This document shows, one piece after another, positions 50,076 to 59,195 of a stretch of 64,000 bases of DNA. Source of the DNA: Roseateles depolymerans (GTDB taxonomy: Bacteria; Pseudomonadota; Gammaproteobacteria; Burkholderiales; Burkholderiaceae_C); the NCBI GenBank assembly GCA_003241055.1, contig QFOD01000003.1, positions 239,241 through 303,240 of the forward strand, in the 5' to 3' direction. Within the stretch, counting starts at the first letter, position 1; each line of letters opens with the position of its first letter. A program made the translations under genes and the position numbers. The notes below the pieces were generated by a model. It made no database searches. It saw only the letters and a list, made by a program, of their open reading frames with translations, and was not told where the DNA came from.

Positions 50076-51307
50076 GCGGCGGCCAGCCCCGAGCGCACCG
50101 CGCCCTCCAGCGTGGCCGGATAGGGGCCGGCCACATAGTCGCCGGCGGCAAGCAGCCCGGGCAGCAGCGCCTGCGTGGGCCGCGTCAGGCCCGGCGTGCA
50201 GGCAAAGGTGGCGCGCTTCTCGGTGATGGCGCGTTCGATGAGAGGCGGTGTGGCCCAGGACAGCTCGCGCCGGGCCTGGGCCAGCACCGCCTCGGCGCCG
50301 TCGCCGCGCGCCACCCAGGGCGCCGCGCCGCTGACGACGAAAGCGAATCGCCCGGGTGCGGTTCCGAGCTGACCGTGGTCGAACACGAACTGCGCGGGGG
50401 ACTCCGGCCCTTCGCGCAGAGCCAGCATGGGCTCGGGCAGGCGGCTGCCCGGGCTTTGCAGATAGACCGTCAGGATGGGCTCGAAGCGCAGCGCCTGCGC
50501 ACAGGCTGACCAGGCCGGCGCCAGCGGTGCCGCCAGACGCGCCGCTTCTATGCTGGTGCAGGCCAGCACCACGGCGTCGAAGGCCTCGCCATCCACATGC
50601 CAGCCGGGCGCTGCCGGGGTCAGCTGTTGCACCCGACAGCCTCGCCGCAGCCGGGGGCCCAGCCAGCGGGTGGCGGGTTCGGCCAGCAGTTCGGACAGCG
50701 GCTGGCGTGGCAGCAGCAGGTCCGCGCCGCCGGGGCCGCCAAAGAGCGCGTCCCGAAGCACGCGCAGGAACACGGTGGCACTGGCCTGGGCGGCCGGCGT
50801 GTTCAGCGCCGCCACGCACAGGGGCTCGATCAGGTCGCGGCGAACCTCGGCAGGGAGCCCGGCGCACAGGCGGGCCACGTCCCAGTGCTCATCGCAGCGA
50901 AAGCCTCGCAGCAGCCAGCCACTGGCCGCGGCCAGCAGCGCGAGGCGCGAGCGCCAGGCCCAGCCGCGATGGTTCAGCACGCCGCGGGCGAAGCTGGGCA
51001 GCGGTGCGCCCGGCGGCAGGCGCAGACCGGGTTCGCCGGGGTAAGGCAGCGCCAGCGGGCGGCGCAGCAGGGCACGGGCGGGGTCGATGCCCAGGCGGTG
51101 CATCAGCGCCAGGCTGTCGCGATAGGCGCCGATCAGGATGTGCTGACCGTTGTCCAGTGGTGCAGCGCCGGGCGCGGCGGCGAGGCTGCGGGCGCGTCCG
51201 CCCAGTTGCGGCGCCATCTCGAAGACGGTGATGTCGTGACCCGCATCGGCCAGCGCCGCGGCCGCCGCAATGCCCGTCCAGCCGCCACCGACGATGGCGA
51301 CCTTCAC
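50042..51307 (-). CDS. hpnE: Hydroxysqualene dehydroxylase HpnE
   Basis: FAD-dependent last enzyme of the three-step bacterial squalene route, reducing hydroxysqualene to squalene. The 421-residue protein has an N-terminal dinucleotide fold (VAIVGGGWTGIAAAAALADAG in parts, then VFEMAPQLGGRARS) and the conserved LDNGQHILIGAYRD. The C-terminal FAD motif is LLAAGDYVAGPYPATLEGAVRSG (key part AGDYVAGPYPATLEGA). GTG 51307 gives the standard KVAIVGGG start; a TTG at 51322 is possible. It is 28 bases after hpnD in the operon. Confidence 0.93.
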   Translation of the reverse strand: MKVAIVGGGWTGIAAAAALADAGHDITVFEMAPQLGGRARSLAAAPGAAPLDNGQHILIGAYRDSLALMHRLGIDPARALLRRPLALPYPGEPGLRLPPGAPLPSFARGVLNHRGWAWRSRLALLAAASGWLLRGFRCDEHWDVARLCAGLPAEVRRDLIEPLCVAALNTPAAQASATVFLRVLRDALFGGPGGADLLLPRQPLSELLAEPATRWLGPRLRRGCRVQQLTPAAPGWHVDGEAFDAVVLACTSIEAARLAAPLAPAWSACAQALRFEPILTVYLQSPGSRLPEPMLALREGPESPAQFVFDHGQLGTAPGRFAFVVSGAAPWVARGDGAEAVLAQARRELSWATPPLIERAITEKRATFACTPGLTRPTQALLPGLLAAGDYVAGPYPATLEGAVRSGLAAAQRLASLATGA

Positions 51308-51335
51308 GCGCGGCGGCCCCAAGGAGCGGCGGCCA

Positions 51336-52181
51336 TCATCGGCGCCAGTTCGTGCGGGCGGCGATCCAGAGCTTGCGCAGCGGCGTGAGGCTGATGCGTT
51401 GGTGCAGCACCTGGAACTGCTCGCGTTCGACCTCGACGAGCAGCGCGCGGTAGATGTTGGCCATCATCAGCCCCGGCTTCTGCGCGGCGCGGTCCTGTGC
51501 GGGCAGCAGGGCGATGGCTTCGTCGTAGAGCTGGTGGGCGCGTTCGGCCTGGAACTTCATCAGCGCACTGAAGCGATCGCTGTAGCCCCAGGGCTTGCTG
51601 CGCAGCAGGATCTCGTTGGCCTTCACGCCGAACTGCTGCAGTTCGTTCACCGGCAGGTAGATGCGGCCCCGGCGGGCGTCGTCGCCGACATCCCGGATGA
51701 TGTTGGTGAGCTGCATCGCCAGGCCCAGCTTGTGGGCGTAGGCCACCGTCTGCGCCTCCGTGCGGCCGAAGATGCCGCTGGCCACCTCGCCGACGACCCC
51801 GGCCACCAGGTGGCAGTAGCGGGCCAGGCCGGCGAAGTCCAGGTAGCGGGTCTGCTGCAGGTCCATCTCGCAGCCTTCGATGACGGCGAGCAGATGCTCC
51901 GCGCGGATGTCGTGCTCGGCGACATGCGGCATCAGCGCCTTCGTCACCGGATGCTGGGGCGTGCCGGCGAAGGCGTTGCCCACCTCCTTGCGCCACCAGG
52001 CCAGCTTGGTGGCGGCGACGCCGGCGTCCTGGGTTTCGTCGACGACGTCATCCACCTCGCGGCAGAACGCATAGAAGGCCGTGATGGCCGCGCGCCGGGG
52101 CGGCGACAGGAACAGGAAGGCGTAATAGAAGCTGGAGCCGCTGGCGGCTGCCTTTTGCTGAACGTACTGCTCCGGTGTCAC
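51336..52181 (-). CDS. hpnD: Presqualene diphosphate synthase HpnD
   Basis: Condenses two farnesyl diphosphates to presqualene diphosphate. The 281-residue all-helical prenyltransferase starts TPEQYVQQKAAASGSSFYYAF and has both Asp-rich motifs (FCREVDDVVDE and TNIIRDVGDDARRGRIYLP). The start is a GTG at 52181 that overlaps the hpnC stop (GTGA), so an earlier in-frame start inside hpnC is not needed. It is the middle gene of hpnCDE. Confidence 0.94.
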   Translation of the reverse strand: MTPEQYVQQKAAASGSSFYYAFLFLSPPRRAAITAFYAFCREVDDVVDETQDAGVAATKLAWWRKEVGNAFAGTPQHPVTKALMPHVAEHDIRAEHLLAVIEGCEMDLQQTRYLDFAGLARYCHLVAGVVGEVASGIFGRTEAQTVAYAHKLGLAMQLTNIIRDVGDDARRGRIYLPVNELQQFGVKANEILLRSKPWGYSDRFSALMKFQAERAHQLYDEAIALLPAQDRAAQKPGLMMANIYRALLVEVEREQFQVLHQRISLTPLRKLWIAARTNWRR

Positions 52182-52996
52182 GCGGCCATCCTCCAGGCTT
52201 GCCAGAACAGGCGCGGAGCGTCCCAGGCGGACAGGGCCGGGCGGCGGGTGAGGCTTGCAAAATCCATGGCGGCGATTTTCGCCAGGATTGCCCGTCCGCC
52301 CTGAACCACGAGACGCAATTCCCAGCCGGCGCGGCCGGGCAGGGTCAGCGCCAGTGGTGCGCCGTCCTGCATCAGGGCGTCGGCCCAGGCGCACAGCTCG
52401 CGCACCAGCGCGCGAGCCGCAGGGCTGTCCTGGCACCGAAGGATCTGTTCCGCGGTGAGACCGTGGCGCCGCAGATCGGTCTGCGGCACGTAGAGCCGGC
52501 CCCGCGGACCGTCGCGGCTGAAGTCCTGCCAGAAATTGATCAGCTGCAGGGCCGAGCAGATGGCGTCGGAGCGCTGCAGCGACCGTGCATCACCCACGCC
52601 ATACAGCCCCAGCAGCAGCCGGCCCACCGGGTTGGCGGAGCGTCGGCAGTAGTCGAGCAGGTGGGCACGGTCGGAGTAGAGCGGTGGCGTCAGGTCTTGC
52701 GTGAAGGCGTCCAGCAGGTCGTGCAGCAGCTGCGGGTCGAACCGCTGCCGCTCGCCAGCCAAGGGGCTGAACACCTGAGGCCAGCGCGCGGATGGGGCCT
52801 GGCCGGCATACAGGGCAGTGAGATCAGCCCGGTAGGCCGTCAGCGCGGCGACGCGCTCAGCGGCGCTGGCCTCGCCCTCGTCGGCAAGATCGTCGGCCGT
52901 GCGGGCGAAGTGGTACAGCGCGACCACGGCGGGGCGCAGCGCCGGCGGGCACAGCCAGGACGCAACGGGGAAGTTTTCGTAGTGATCGACGCTCAT
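52178..52996 (-). CDS. hpnC: Hydroxysqualene synthase HpnC
   Basis: Converts presqualene diphosphate to hydroxysqualene. The 272-residue protein starts VDHYENFPVASWLCPP, typical of HpnC, and has Asp-rich motifs ARTADDLADEGE and NFWQDFSRDGPRGRLYVP. It heads the hpnCDE operon. No squalene-hopene cyclase gene (shc) is in the window, so squalene fate (hopanoids) is inferred. It diverges from the RND efflux genes across 137 bases. Confidence 0.94.
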   Translation of the reverse strand: MSVDHYENFPVASWLCPPALRPAVVALYHFARTADDLADEGEASAAERVAALTAYRADLTALYAGQAPSARWPQVFSPLAGERQRFDPQLLHDLLDAFTQDLTPPLYSDRAHLLDYCRRSANPVGRLLLGLYGVGDARSLQRSDAICSALQLINFWQDFSRDGPRGRLYVPQTDLRRHGLTAEQILRCQDSPAARALVRELCAWADALMQDGAPLALTLPGRAGWELRLVVQGGRAILAKIAAMDFASLTRRPALSAWDAPRLFWQAWRMAA

Positions 52997-53047
52997 CGCG
53001 GCGCGGCAGGCGGCGTGGGTGGATGCAGACGTTGTCGCCCGCAGGGT

Positions 53048-53105
53048 TTGACAGCCCGCAAGTGGGCTGAATACATTACTGACTCGCCGGTCAATAACTC
53101 GCCGG
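53048..53105 (+). promoter_or_regulatory. Promoter and TetR-like operator of the RND efflux genes
   Basis: A perfect -35 box TTGACA (53048-53053) is followed at 18 bases by TACATT (53072-53077). Overlapping the -10 and predicted start is an inverted repeat TTACTGAC-N6-GTCAATAA (53076-53097, one mismatch). CTCGCCGG is also repeated directly at 53083 and 53098. This is the usual position and style of an AcrR/TetR repressor site, but no such regulator is encoded next to it. Confidence 0.68.
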
Positions 53106-53133
53106 CGCTTCCGTCATTCTTGCCGAGGTCTGC

Positions 53134-54255
53134 ATGCCGATTTCCCTGCGCGTGGTGCCGCCGTTGTTGCTGGCCGTTCTGCTGTCTGCCTGTGGCAAGC
53201 AGCCGGCCGCACCGGAGCCGGAGCGTGCCGTGCGCACCCAGCTCGTCAGTGCCAGCTCGGCCACGCAGGCCCATGAGTACGCCGCCGAGGTGCGGCCGCG
53301 CATCGAGTCGCGCCTGTCCTTCCGGGTCGGGGGCAAGCTGCTCAGCCGCGAGGTCAACCTGGGCGATACCGTCCGCGCTGGCCAGGTGCTGGCGCGCATC
53401 GACGCCCAGGATCTGATCCTGGCCCAGGCGGCGGCCACGGCCGCGGTGGCAGCGGCCCGCACCAACCGCGATCTGGCCGGGGCGGACTACAAGCGCTTCG
53501 TGGATCTGCAGCGTCAGGGCTTCATCAGTGCTGCCGAGCTGGAACGGCGCGATTCCACCTTCAAGGCGGCCCAGGCCCAGCTTGAGCAGGCCAAGGCCCA
53601 GGCCGAGGTGCAGGTCAACCAGGCCGGCTATGCGCTGCTGAAGGCCGATGGCCCCGGCGTGGTCACTGCGGTGGACGCCGAGCCCGGCCAGGTGCTGGCG
53701 GCAGGCACGCCGGTGGTGCGGGTGGCGCTGGACGGCCCGCGTGACATCGTCTTTGCGGTCCAGGAAGACCAGATTGCCCGGGTACGGGCGGCGGCGGCCC
53801 AGCCGGGCGCGCTGAAGGTTCGGCTCTGGGGGGGCGACAGGCTCTGGCCGCTGAGCCTGCGCGAGGTGGCGGCTGCGGCCGACCCGGTGACGCGCACCTT
53901 TCTCATCAAGGCGGACGCCGGCAAGCTGGACGTGCGCCTGGGGCAGTCCGCCACGGTCGTCGTCGATCTGCCGCAGCAGGCCGGCGTCATCAAGCTGCCG
54001 GTGGCCGCCGTGCTCGACCAGCAGGGCCGCACGGCGGTCTGGGTGCTGGACCCGAACGGCATGACGGTGCGGCCGCAGCCCGTGCAGGTGGGCGGCGCCG
54101 ATGGCAACGAGGTGGTGGTCGTGGGCGGGCTCAAGGAGGGGCAGGAGGTGGTGATCGCTGGCGTGCACGTGCTCAGCCCGGGCCAGAAGGTCAAGCGCTA
54201 CGTGCCGCCACGCGGCACCGGCGCCGACGCCCCCCAGCCTGCAGCGTCGCGCTGA
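53134..54255 (+). CDS. RND efflux periplasmic adaptor (membrane fusion) lipoprotein
   Basis: A 373-residue HlyD/AcrA-type adaptor. The lipobox LLSAC puts the lipidated Cys at 20. The lipoyl/hairpin part (GGKLLSREVNLGDTVRAGQVLARID, AQAQLEQAKAQAEVQVNQAGYALLKA) is followed by beta-barrel and membrane-proximal domains. It bridges the pump to an outer membrane channel. It is the first gene after the promoter at 53048 and lies 12 bases before the pump gene. No outer membrane factor gene is nearby. Confidence 0.93.
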   Translation: MPISLRVVPPLLLAVLLSACGKQPAAPEPERAVRTQLVSASSATQAHEYAAEVRPRIESRLSFRVGGKLLSREVNLGDTVRAGQVLARIDAQDLILAQAAATAAVAAARTNRDLAGADYKRFVDLQRQGFISAAELERRDSTFKAAQAQLEQAKAQAEVQVNQAGYALLKADGPGVVTAVDAEPGQVLAAGTPVVRVALDGPRDIVFAVQEDQIARVRAAAAQPGALKVRLWGGDRLWPLSLREVAAAADPVTRTFLIKADAGKLDVRLGQSATVVVDLPQQAGVIKLPVAAVLDQQGRTAVWVLDPNGMTVRPQPVQVGGADGNEVVVVGGLKEGQEVVIAGVHVLSPGQKVKRYVPPRGTGADAPQPAASR

Positions 54256-54267
54256 GCGGAGCCGGCG

Positions 54268-57200
54268 ATGAGCAGCCACAAGCCGATCGAGGGCGCACCG
54301 TCGGCGCGCCATTTCAATGTGTCCCGCTGGGCGCTGGAGCATCCCGCCCTGACGCGCTACCTGATGGTGGTGCTGATGCTGATGGGCTTCGTCGCCTACT
54401 TCCAGCTCGGCCAGGACGAAGACCCGCCCTTCACCTTCCGTGCGATGGTGATCCAGGCCTTCTGGCCCGGGGCCACCGCGCAGCAGATGGCGGACCAGGT
54501 GGCCGACAAGATCGAGAAGACGCTGCAGGAGGTGAACTATGCGGACAAGATCCGCACGTACACCAAGCCTGGCGAGTCGCTGACGGTCTTCCAGCTCAAG
54601 GACAACACGCCGCCCAAGGAGGTGCCTGACCTCTGGTACCAGGTGCGCAAGAAGGTTGGCGACATGCGCAGCAACCTGCCTCAGGGCGTGCTGGGGCCGG
54701 TGTTCAACGATGAGTTCGGCGATGTCTACGGCTCCATCTATGCGCTGTCCGCCGAAGGCTTCAGCCGTGAGGAGTTGCGTGAACACGCCGATCGCCTGCG
54801 GGACCGCCTGCTGCAGGTGCGCGATGTGGCCAAGGTGGAGATCTTCGGCATCCAGCCGGAGAAGGTCTTCATCGAGATCTCCCAGAAGCGCCTGGCCCAG
54901 CTGGGCCTGGACTTCAACCAGGTGATCAATCAGATCGGCGCGCAGAACGCGGTGGAGGGGGCGGGGCTGCTGAATGCCGGCGCGGCCAACTTCCAGGTGC
55001 GGGTGCAGGGTCAGTTCATGTCGGTCAAGGCGCTGCAGGAGCTGCCTATCCGGGCCGTCAATCCTCAGACCGGCGTGGCCAGCCAGCTGCGCCTGGGCGA
55101 TATCGCGGAGATCCGCCGCGACTATGTGGACCCGCCCACGACCAAGGTGCGCTATCAGGGGCGCGAGGTGCTGGCGCTGGGCGTCTCCATGGCCAAGGGC
55201 GGCGACATCATCGCGATGGGCAAGGCCCTGTCGGCCGCGGTGAAGACCATAGAGCGCGAGCTGCCCGCCGGCATCCGCTTCGAGCAGGTGCAGGACCAGC
55301 CCAAGGCGGTGTCCACCTCGGTGGGCGAGTTCGTGCACGTTCTGATCGAGGCCGTGGTCATCGTGCTGGGCGTGAGCTTCATCTCGCTGGGCCTGCATAC
55401 CCGACCGCTGCGCATCGACGTGTGGCCCGGTCTGGTGGTGGCCATCACCATCCCGCTGGTGCTGGCCATCACCTTCACCACCATGTTCTATTGGGGTGTG
55501 GGCCTGCACAAGATCTCGCTGGGCTCGCTGATCATCGCGCTCGGCCTGCTGGTGGACGACGCGATCATTGCGGTCGAGATGATGGTGCGCAAGCTTGAGG
55601 AGGGCTACGACAAGATGCATGCGGCCACCTTCGCGTACGACGTGACCGCCATGCCCATGCTGACCGGCACGCTGATCACCGCCGTCGGCTTCCTGCCCAT
55701 CGGCCTGGCCAAGTCGGTGACCGGCGAATACACGTTCGCGATCTTCGCCGTCACGGCTGCGGCGCTGGTGATCTCGTGGCTCGTGTCCATCTACTTCGTG
55801 CCCTACCTGGGCGCGCTGCTGCTGAAGAGCCGGCACACCGCCGGCGGCGAGGTGCACGAGCTGTTCGACACGCCGTTCTACGCGCGCTTCCGTGCGCTGG
55901 TGGGCTGGTGCGTCGAGCACCGCTGGAAGACGATCGCCGTCACGCTGGCGCTGTTCGCGCTCGGGCTGTTCGGCATGACGCGGGTGCAGCAGCAGTTCTT
56001 CCCCGATTCCAGCCGCCCCGAGATCCTGGTCGACCTGTGGCTGCCGGAGGGCTCGACCATCCAGGAGACCGAGGCCGTGGCCAAGCGCTTCGAGGCCCGC
56101 ATGCTGAAGGAGCCGGGCATGGCCTCGGTGGCCACCTGGGTGGGTTCGGGTGTGCCGCGTTTCTACCTGCCGCTGGACCAGATCTTCCCGCAGGCCAATG
56201 TGTCGCAGTCCATCCTGCTGCCCAAGGGGCTGGCGGAACGCGAGGAGCTGCGCAAGCGCCTGCCGCAGCTGCTGGCCGAGGAGTTTCCGGAGGTGCGCGG
56301 GCGCGTGAAGCTGCTGCCCAACGGGCCGCCGGTGCCCTATCCGGTGCAGTTCCGGGTGGCCGGCCCCGATCCCAAGATCGTGCGTGACTGGGCCGACAAG
56401 GCCAAGGACATCCTGCGAGCCAACGCCAACATGCGTGGCGTGAACGACAACTGGAACGAGAACGTCAAGTCACTGAAGCTGACGGTCGACCAGGACAAGG
56501 CGCGTGCGCTGGGCGTCACCAGCCAGAGCCTGGCCCAGGCCGCCCGCACGCTGTTGTCGGGCACGGTGATCGGCCAGTACCGCGAGGCCGACAAGCTGAT
56601 CGACATCGTGCTGCGCCAGCCGCTGGAGGAGCGTGCGGTGATCACCGACCTGGGCAGCGCCTACCTGCCCACCGCGTCCGGGCAGGCGATTCCGCTCACG
56701 CAGATCGCCAAGGTCGAGTTCGCCTGGGAGCCGGGCGTGATGTGGCGCGAAGGGCGCAACTACGCGGTGACCGTGCAGGGCGACGTGGCCGAGGGCCTGC
56801 AGGGGGCCACCGTCACGCAGCAACTGTGGCCGCAACTCGACGCATTGCAGCAGAAGATGCCCACCGGCTATCACATCGAGATTGCCGGCGCGGTGGAGGA
56901 AAGCAGCAAGGGTCAGGGCTCCATCGCGGCCGGAGTGCCGGTGATGCTGTTCATCACCTTCACGCTGCTGATGCTGCAGCTGCACAGCTTCAGCCGCGCG
57001 ATGCTGGTGTTCCTGACCGGGCCGCTGGGCATCGCCGGCGTGGCTGCGGCGCTGCTGGTGCTGAATCGCCCGTTCGGCTTTGTGGCACTGCTGGGGGTGA
57101 TCGCGCTGATGGGCATGATCATGCGCAACTCGGTGATCCTGATCGACCAGATCGAGCAGGACCGCGCCAAGGGCGTGCCCGATGAGCGGGCCATCGTCGA

Positions 57201-57495
57201 GTCGGCCGTGCGGCGCTTCCGCCCCATCGTGCTGACGGCGGCAGCGGCCGTGCTGGCGATGATTCCGCTGTCGCGCAGCGTGTTCTGGGGGCCGATGGCA
57301 GTGGCCATCATGGGCGGTCTGATCGTGGCCACCGTGCTGACGCTGCTGGCGCTCCCGGCCATGTACGCCGCCTGGTTCCGGGTGGGCCGCGGCTCGGGCG
57401 CTGCAGGCGATGGGCCGGTCGGCGTCACGCTGCCGGCAACGCTCGCGGGTGCCTCGGACCTGCCGGAACCGCCCTTGCCTGAGGCTCAGACTTAG
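54268..57495 (+). CDS. RND efflux transporter inner membrane permease
   Basis: A 1075-residue proton-driven exporter of the AcrB/MMPL-like RND superfamily, with 12 helices in two repeats separated by large periplasmic loops. Key features are PPFTFRAMVIQAFWPGATAQQM near the start, the TM4 charged motif GLLVDDAIIAVEMM with paired Asp residues for proton relay, and RNSVILIDQIEQ in the second half. The sequence group resembles the drug-exporting HAE-type subfamily that pairs with a single adaptor. The substrate is unknown. It lies 12 bases after the adaptor gene. Confidence 0.94.
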   Translation: MSSHKPIEGAPSARHFNVSRWALEHPALTRYLMVVLMLMGFVAYFQLGQDEDPPFTFRAMVIQAFWPGATAQQMADQVADKIEKTLQEVNYADKIRTYTKPGESLTVFQLKDNTPPKEVPDLWYQVRKKVGDMRSNLPQGVLGPVFNDEFGDVYGSIYALSAEGFSREELREHADRLRDRLLQVRDVAKVEIFGIQPEKVFIEISQKRLAQLGLDFNQVINQIGAQNAVEGAGLLNAGAANFQVRVQGQFMSVKALQELPIRAVNPQTGVASQLRLGDIAEIRRDYVDPPTTKVRYQGREVLALGVSMAKGGDIIAMGKALSAAVKTIERELPAGIRFEQVQDQPKAVSTSVGEFVHVLIEAVVIVLGVSFISLGLHTRPLRIDVWPGLVVAITIPLVLAITFTTMFYWGVGLHKISLGSLIIALGLLVDDAIIAVEMMVRKLEEGYDKMHAATFAYDVTAMPMLTGTLITAVGFLPIGLAKSVTGEYTFAIFAVTAAALVISWLVSIYFVPYLGALLLKSRHTAGGEVHELFDTPFYARFRALVGWCVEHRWKTIAVTLALFALGLFGMTRVQQQFFPDSSRPEILVDLWLPEGSTIQETEAVAKRFEARMLKEPGMASVATWVGSGVPRFYLPLDQIFPQANVSQSILLPKGLAEREELRKRLPQLLAEEFPEVRGRVKLLPNGPPVPYPVQFRVAGPDPKIVRDWADKAKDILRANANMRGVNDNWNENVKSLKLTVDQDKARALGVTSQSLAQAARTLLSGTVIGQYREADKLIDIVLRQPLEERAVITDLGSAYLPTASGQAIPLTQIAKVEFAWEPGVMWREGRNYAVTVQGDVAEGLQGATVTQQLWPQLDALQQKMPTGYHIEIAGAVEESSKGQGSIAAGVPVMLFITFTLLMLQLHSFSRAMLVFLTGPLGIAGVAAALLVLNRPFGFVALLGVIALMGMIMRNSVILIDQIEQDRAKGVPDERAIVESAVRRFRPIVLTAAAAVLAMIPLSRSVFWGPMAVAIMGGLIVATVLTLLALPAMYAAWFRVGRGSGAAGDGPVGVTLPATLAGASDLPEPPLPEAQT

Positions 57496-57515
57496 GGGTT
57501 TGCGCTAGGGTTTGT

Positions 57516-57538
57516 GCGGCCCCTTGGTGTGGGGCCGC
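57516..57538 (+). terminator. Hairpin after the RND permease gene
   Basis: GCGGCCCC, loop TTGGTGT, GGGGCCGC: a perfect 8-bp stem 20 bases after the stop. There is no T tract, so it is a weaker terminator candidate. Confidence 0.5.
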
Positions 57539-57652
57539 GGTACCAGGCCGCGAGCCCGCTACAATCGCCGGTTCGCCGAATCGCCTGAATCGCCTAAACA
57601 GCTTTCGGGGTTGCCGGGATCGCTGTATCGGATCCCTGGGCGGCCCATCCAC

Positions 57653-57739
57653 GCGCGGGTGGCGAAATTGGTAGACGCACCAGGTTTAGGTCCTGACGCC
57701 TTCACGGGCGTGCCGGTTCGAGTCCGGCCCCGCGCACCA
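57653..57739 (+). tRNA. tRNA-Leu (anticodon UAG)
   Basis: An 87-base class II tRNA with encoded CCA. The acceptor stem GCGCGGG pairs with CCCGCGC, the anticodon loop is TTTAGGT (anticodon TAG), the long variable arm is CGCC/GGCG, and the T arm is GCCGG-TTCGAGT-CCGGC. The outermost anticodon-stem pair is C-A. It reads CUN codons, including the CTA codons of the leuL leader. A TACAAT -10-like box lies at 57560-57565. The tig gene starts 30 bases later. Confidence 0.97.
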
Positions 57740-57769
57740 CCTCCATTAACTGTTGTTCCCGAGTTCATC

Positions 57770-59083
57770 ATGGCCGTCACCGTCGAAACCCTAGAAAAGC
57801 TCGAACGCCGCATCACGCTTCACGTGGCCGCCGACGACATCAACCGTGAAGTCGAGGCCCGCCTGAAGAAGCTGGCCCGCACCGTCAAGGCCGACGGTTT
57901 CCGCCCCGGCAAGGTGCCGATGAATGTGGTGGCCCAGCGCTACGGCTACTCGGTGCAGTACGAGGTCATGAACGACAAGCTGGGTCAGGCGTTCTCCGAC
58001 GCCGCCAACGAAGCCCAGCTGCGCGTCGCCGGCATGCCGCGCATCGAGCAGAAGAACGAAGCGCCTGAAGGCCAGATGGCGTTCGACGCCACGTTCGAGG
58101 TCTATCCCGAGGTGAAGATTGGCGATCTGGCTGCTGCCGAGGTCGAGCGCGTCGCCAGCGACGTCACCGAAGAAGCCATCGACAAGACCGTCGAGATCCT
58201 GCGCAAGCAGCGTCGCAGCTTCGCCCAGCGTGGCGCTGCCGACGTGGCCCAGGCTGGTGACCGCATCACCATCGACTTCGAAGGCAAGATCGACGGCGAG
58301 CCCTTCGCCGGCGGCAAGGCCGAAGGCTTCCAGTTCCTGATCGGCGAAGGCCAGATGCTGGAGCAGTTCGACGCCGCAGTGCGTGGCATGAAGGCCGGCG
58401 AAAGCAAGACCTTCCCGCTGAACTTCCCCGAGGACTATCACGGCAAGGACGTGGCCGGCAAGGAAGCCGACTTCCTGGTGACGGTCAAGAAGGTCGAGGC
58501 GCAGCACCTGCCCGAAGTGAACGAGGCGTTTGCCAAGTCGCTGGGTATCAAGGACGCAACCGTCGAAGCCCTGCGCGCCGACATCAAGAAGAACCTCGAG
58601 CGTGAGGTGAAGTTCCGCGTGCTGGCCCGCAACAAGGCGGCTGTGATGGACGCGCTGGTCAGGGTGGCTGAGCTGGACGTGCCGAACGCGCTGGTTCTGG
58701 GCGAGGCCGAGCGCATGGTCGCCGGTGCCCGCGAAGACCTGAAGAAGCGTGGCGTCAAGGATGCCGACAAGGCTGAGATTCCGGCCGATCTGTTCAAGCC
58801 GCAGGCCGAGCGCCGCGTGCGCCTGGGCCTGGTCGTCGCCGAGCTGGTGCGCGCCAACAACCTGCAGGCCAAGCCGGCCCAGCTGCAGGCGCATATCGAA
58901 GAGCTGTCGCAGAGCTACGAGAAGCCCGCCGAAGTGATGCGCTGGTACCTGAGCGACCGCGAGCGCATGGCCGAGGTCGAGGCCGTTGTGGTCGAGAACA
59001 ATGTCACGGATTTCGTGCTGGCCACCGCCAAGGTTGCCGACAAGGCCCTGCCTTTCGATGAACTGATGGCCGCTGCCAACTGA
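57770..59083 (+). CDS. tig: Trigger factor (ribosome-associated chaperone and prolyl isomerase)
   Basis: A 437-residue chaperone that binds nascent chains at the ribosome exit. The ribosome-binding signature is GFRPGKVP near residues 44-51. The FKBP-type isomerase domain follows (GDRITIDFEGKIDGEPFAGGKAEGF... FPEDYHGKDVAGKEADF), then the long helical C-terminal arms. The frame is open upstream through the tRNA gene, but ATG 57770 is the natural family start. It opens the tig-clpP-clpX-lon group. Confidence 0.97.
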   Translation: MAVTVETLEKLERRITLHVAADDINREVEARLKKLARTVKADGFRPGKVPMNVVAQRYGYSVQYEVMNDKLGQAFSDAANEAQLRVAGMPRIEQKNEAPEGQMAFDATFEVYPEVKIGDLAAAEVERVASDVTEEAIDKTVEILRKQRRSFAQRGAADVAQAGDRITIDFEGKIDGEPFAGGKAEGFQFLIGEGQMLEQFDAAVRGMKAGESKTFPLNFPEDYHGKDVAGKEADFLVTVKKVEAQHLPEVNEAFAKSLGIKDATVEALRADIKKNLEREVKFRVLARNKAAVMDALVRVAELDVPNALVLGEAERMVAGAREDLKKRGVKDADKAEIPADLFKPQAERRVRLGLVVAELVRANNLQAKPAQLQAHIEELSQSYEKPAEVMRWYLSDRERMAEVEAVVVENNVTDFVLATAKVADKALPFDELMAAAN

Positions 59084-59102
59084 TCATCGCCCTGGCGATA
59101 GC

Positions 59103-59138
59103 AAGGCGCCGCGCCGCAAGGCCCGGCGCCTTCTTTCT
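59103..59138 (+). terminator. Terminator after tig
   Basis: AAGGCGCCG, a 12-base loop, CGGCGCCTT, then CTTTCTTG. The stem begins 20 bases after the tig stop and separates it from clpP. Confidence 0.78.
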
Positions 59139-59195
59139 TGCATGGCCATAATCCGTCCCCATCTGCAGGCACTCCGCTTCTCAACAAGGATCTGA

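Noticed and set aside
52993..55920. 975-codon minus-strand frame opposite the RND genes
   Set aside because: Its translation is His/Gly/Leu-rich shadow sequence with no motif, and both RND genes beneath it are certain.
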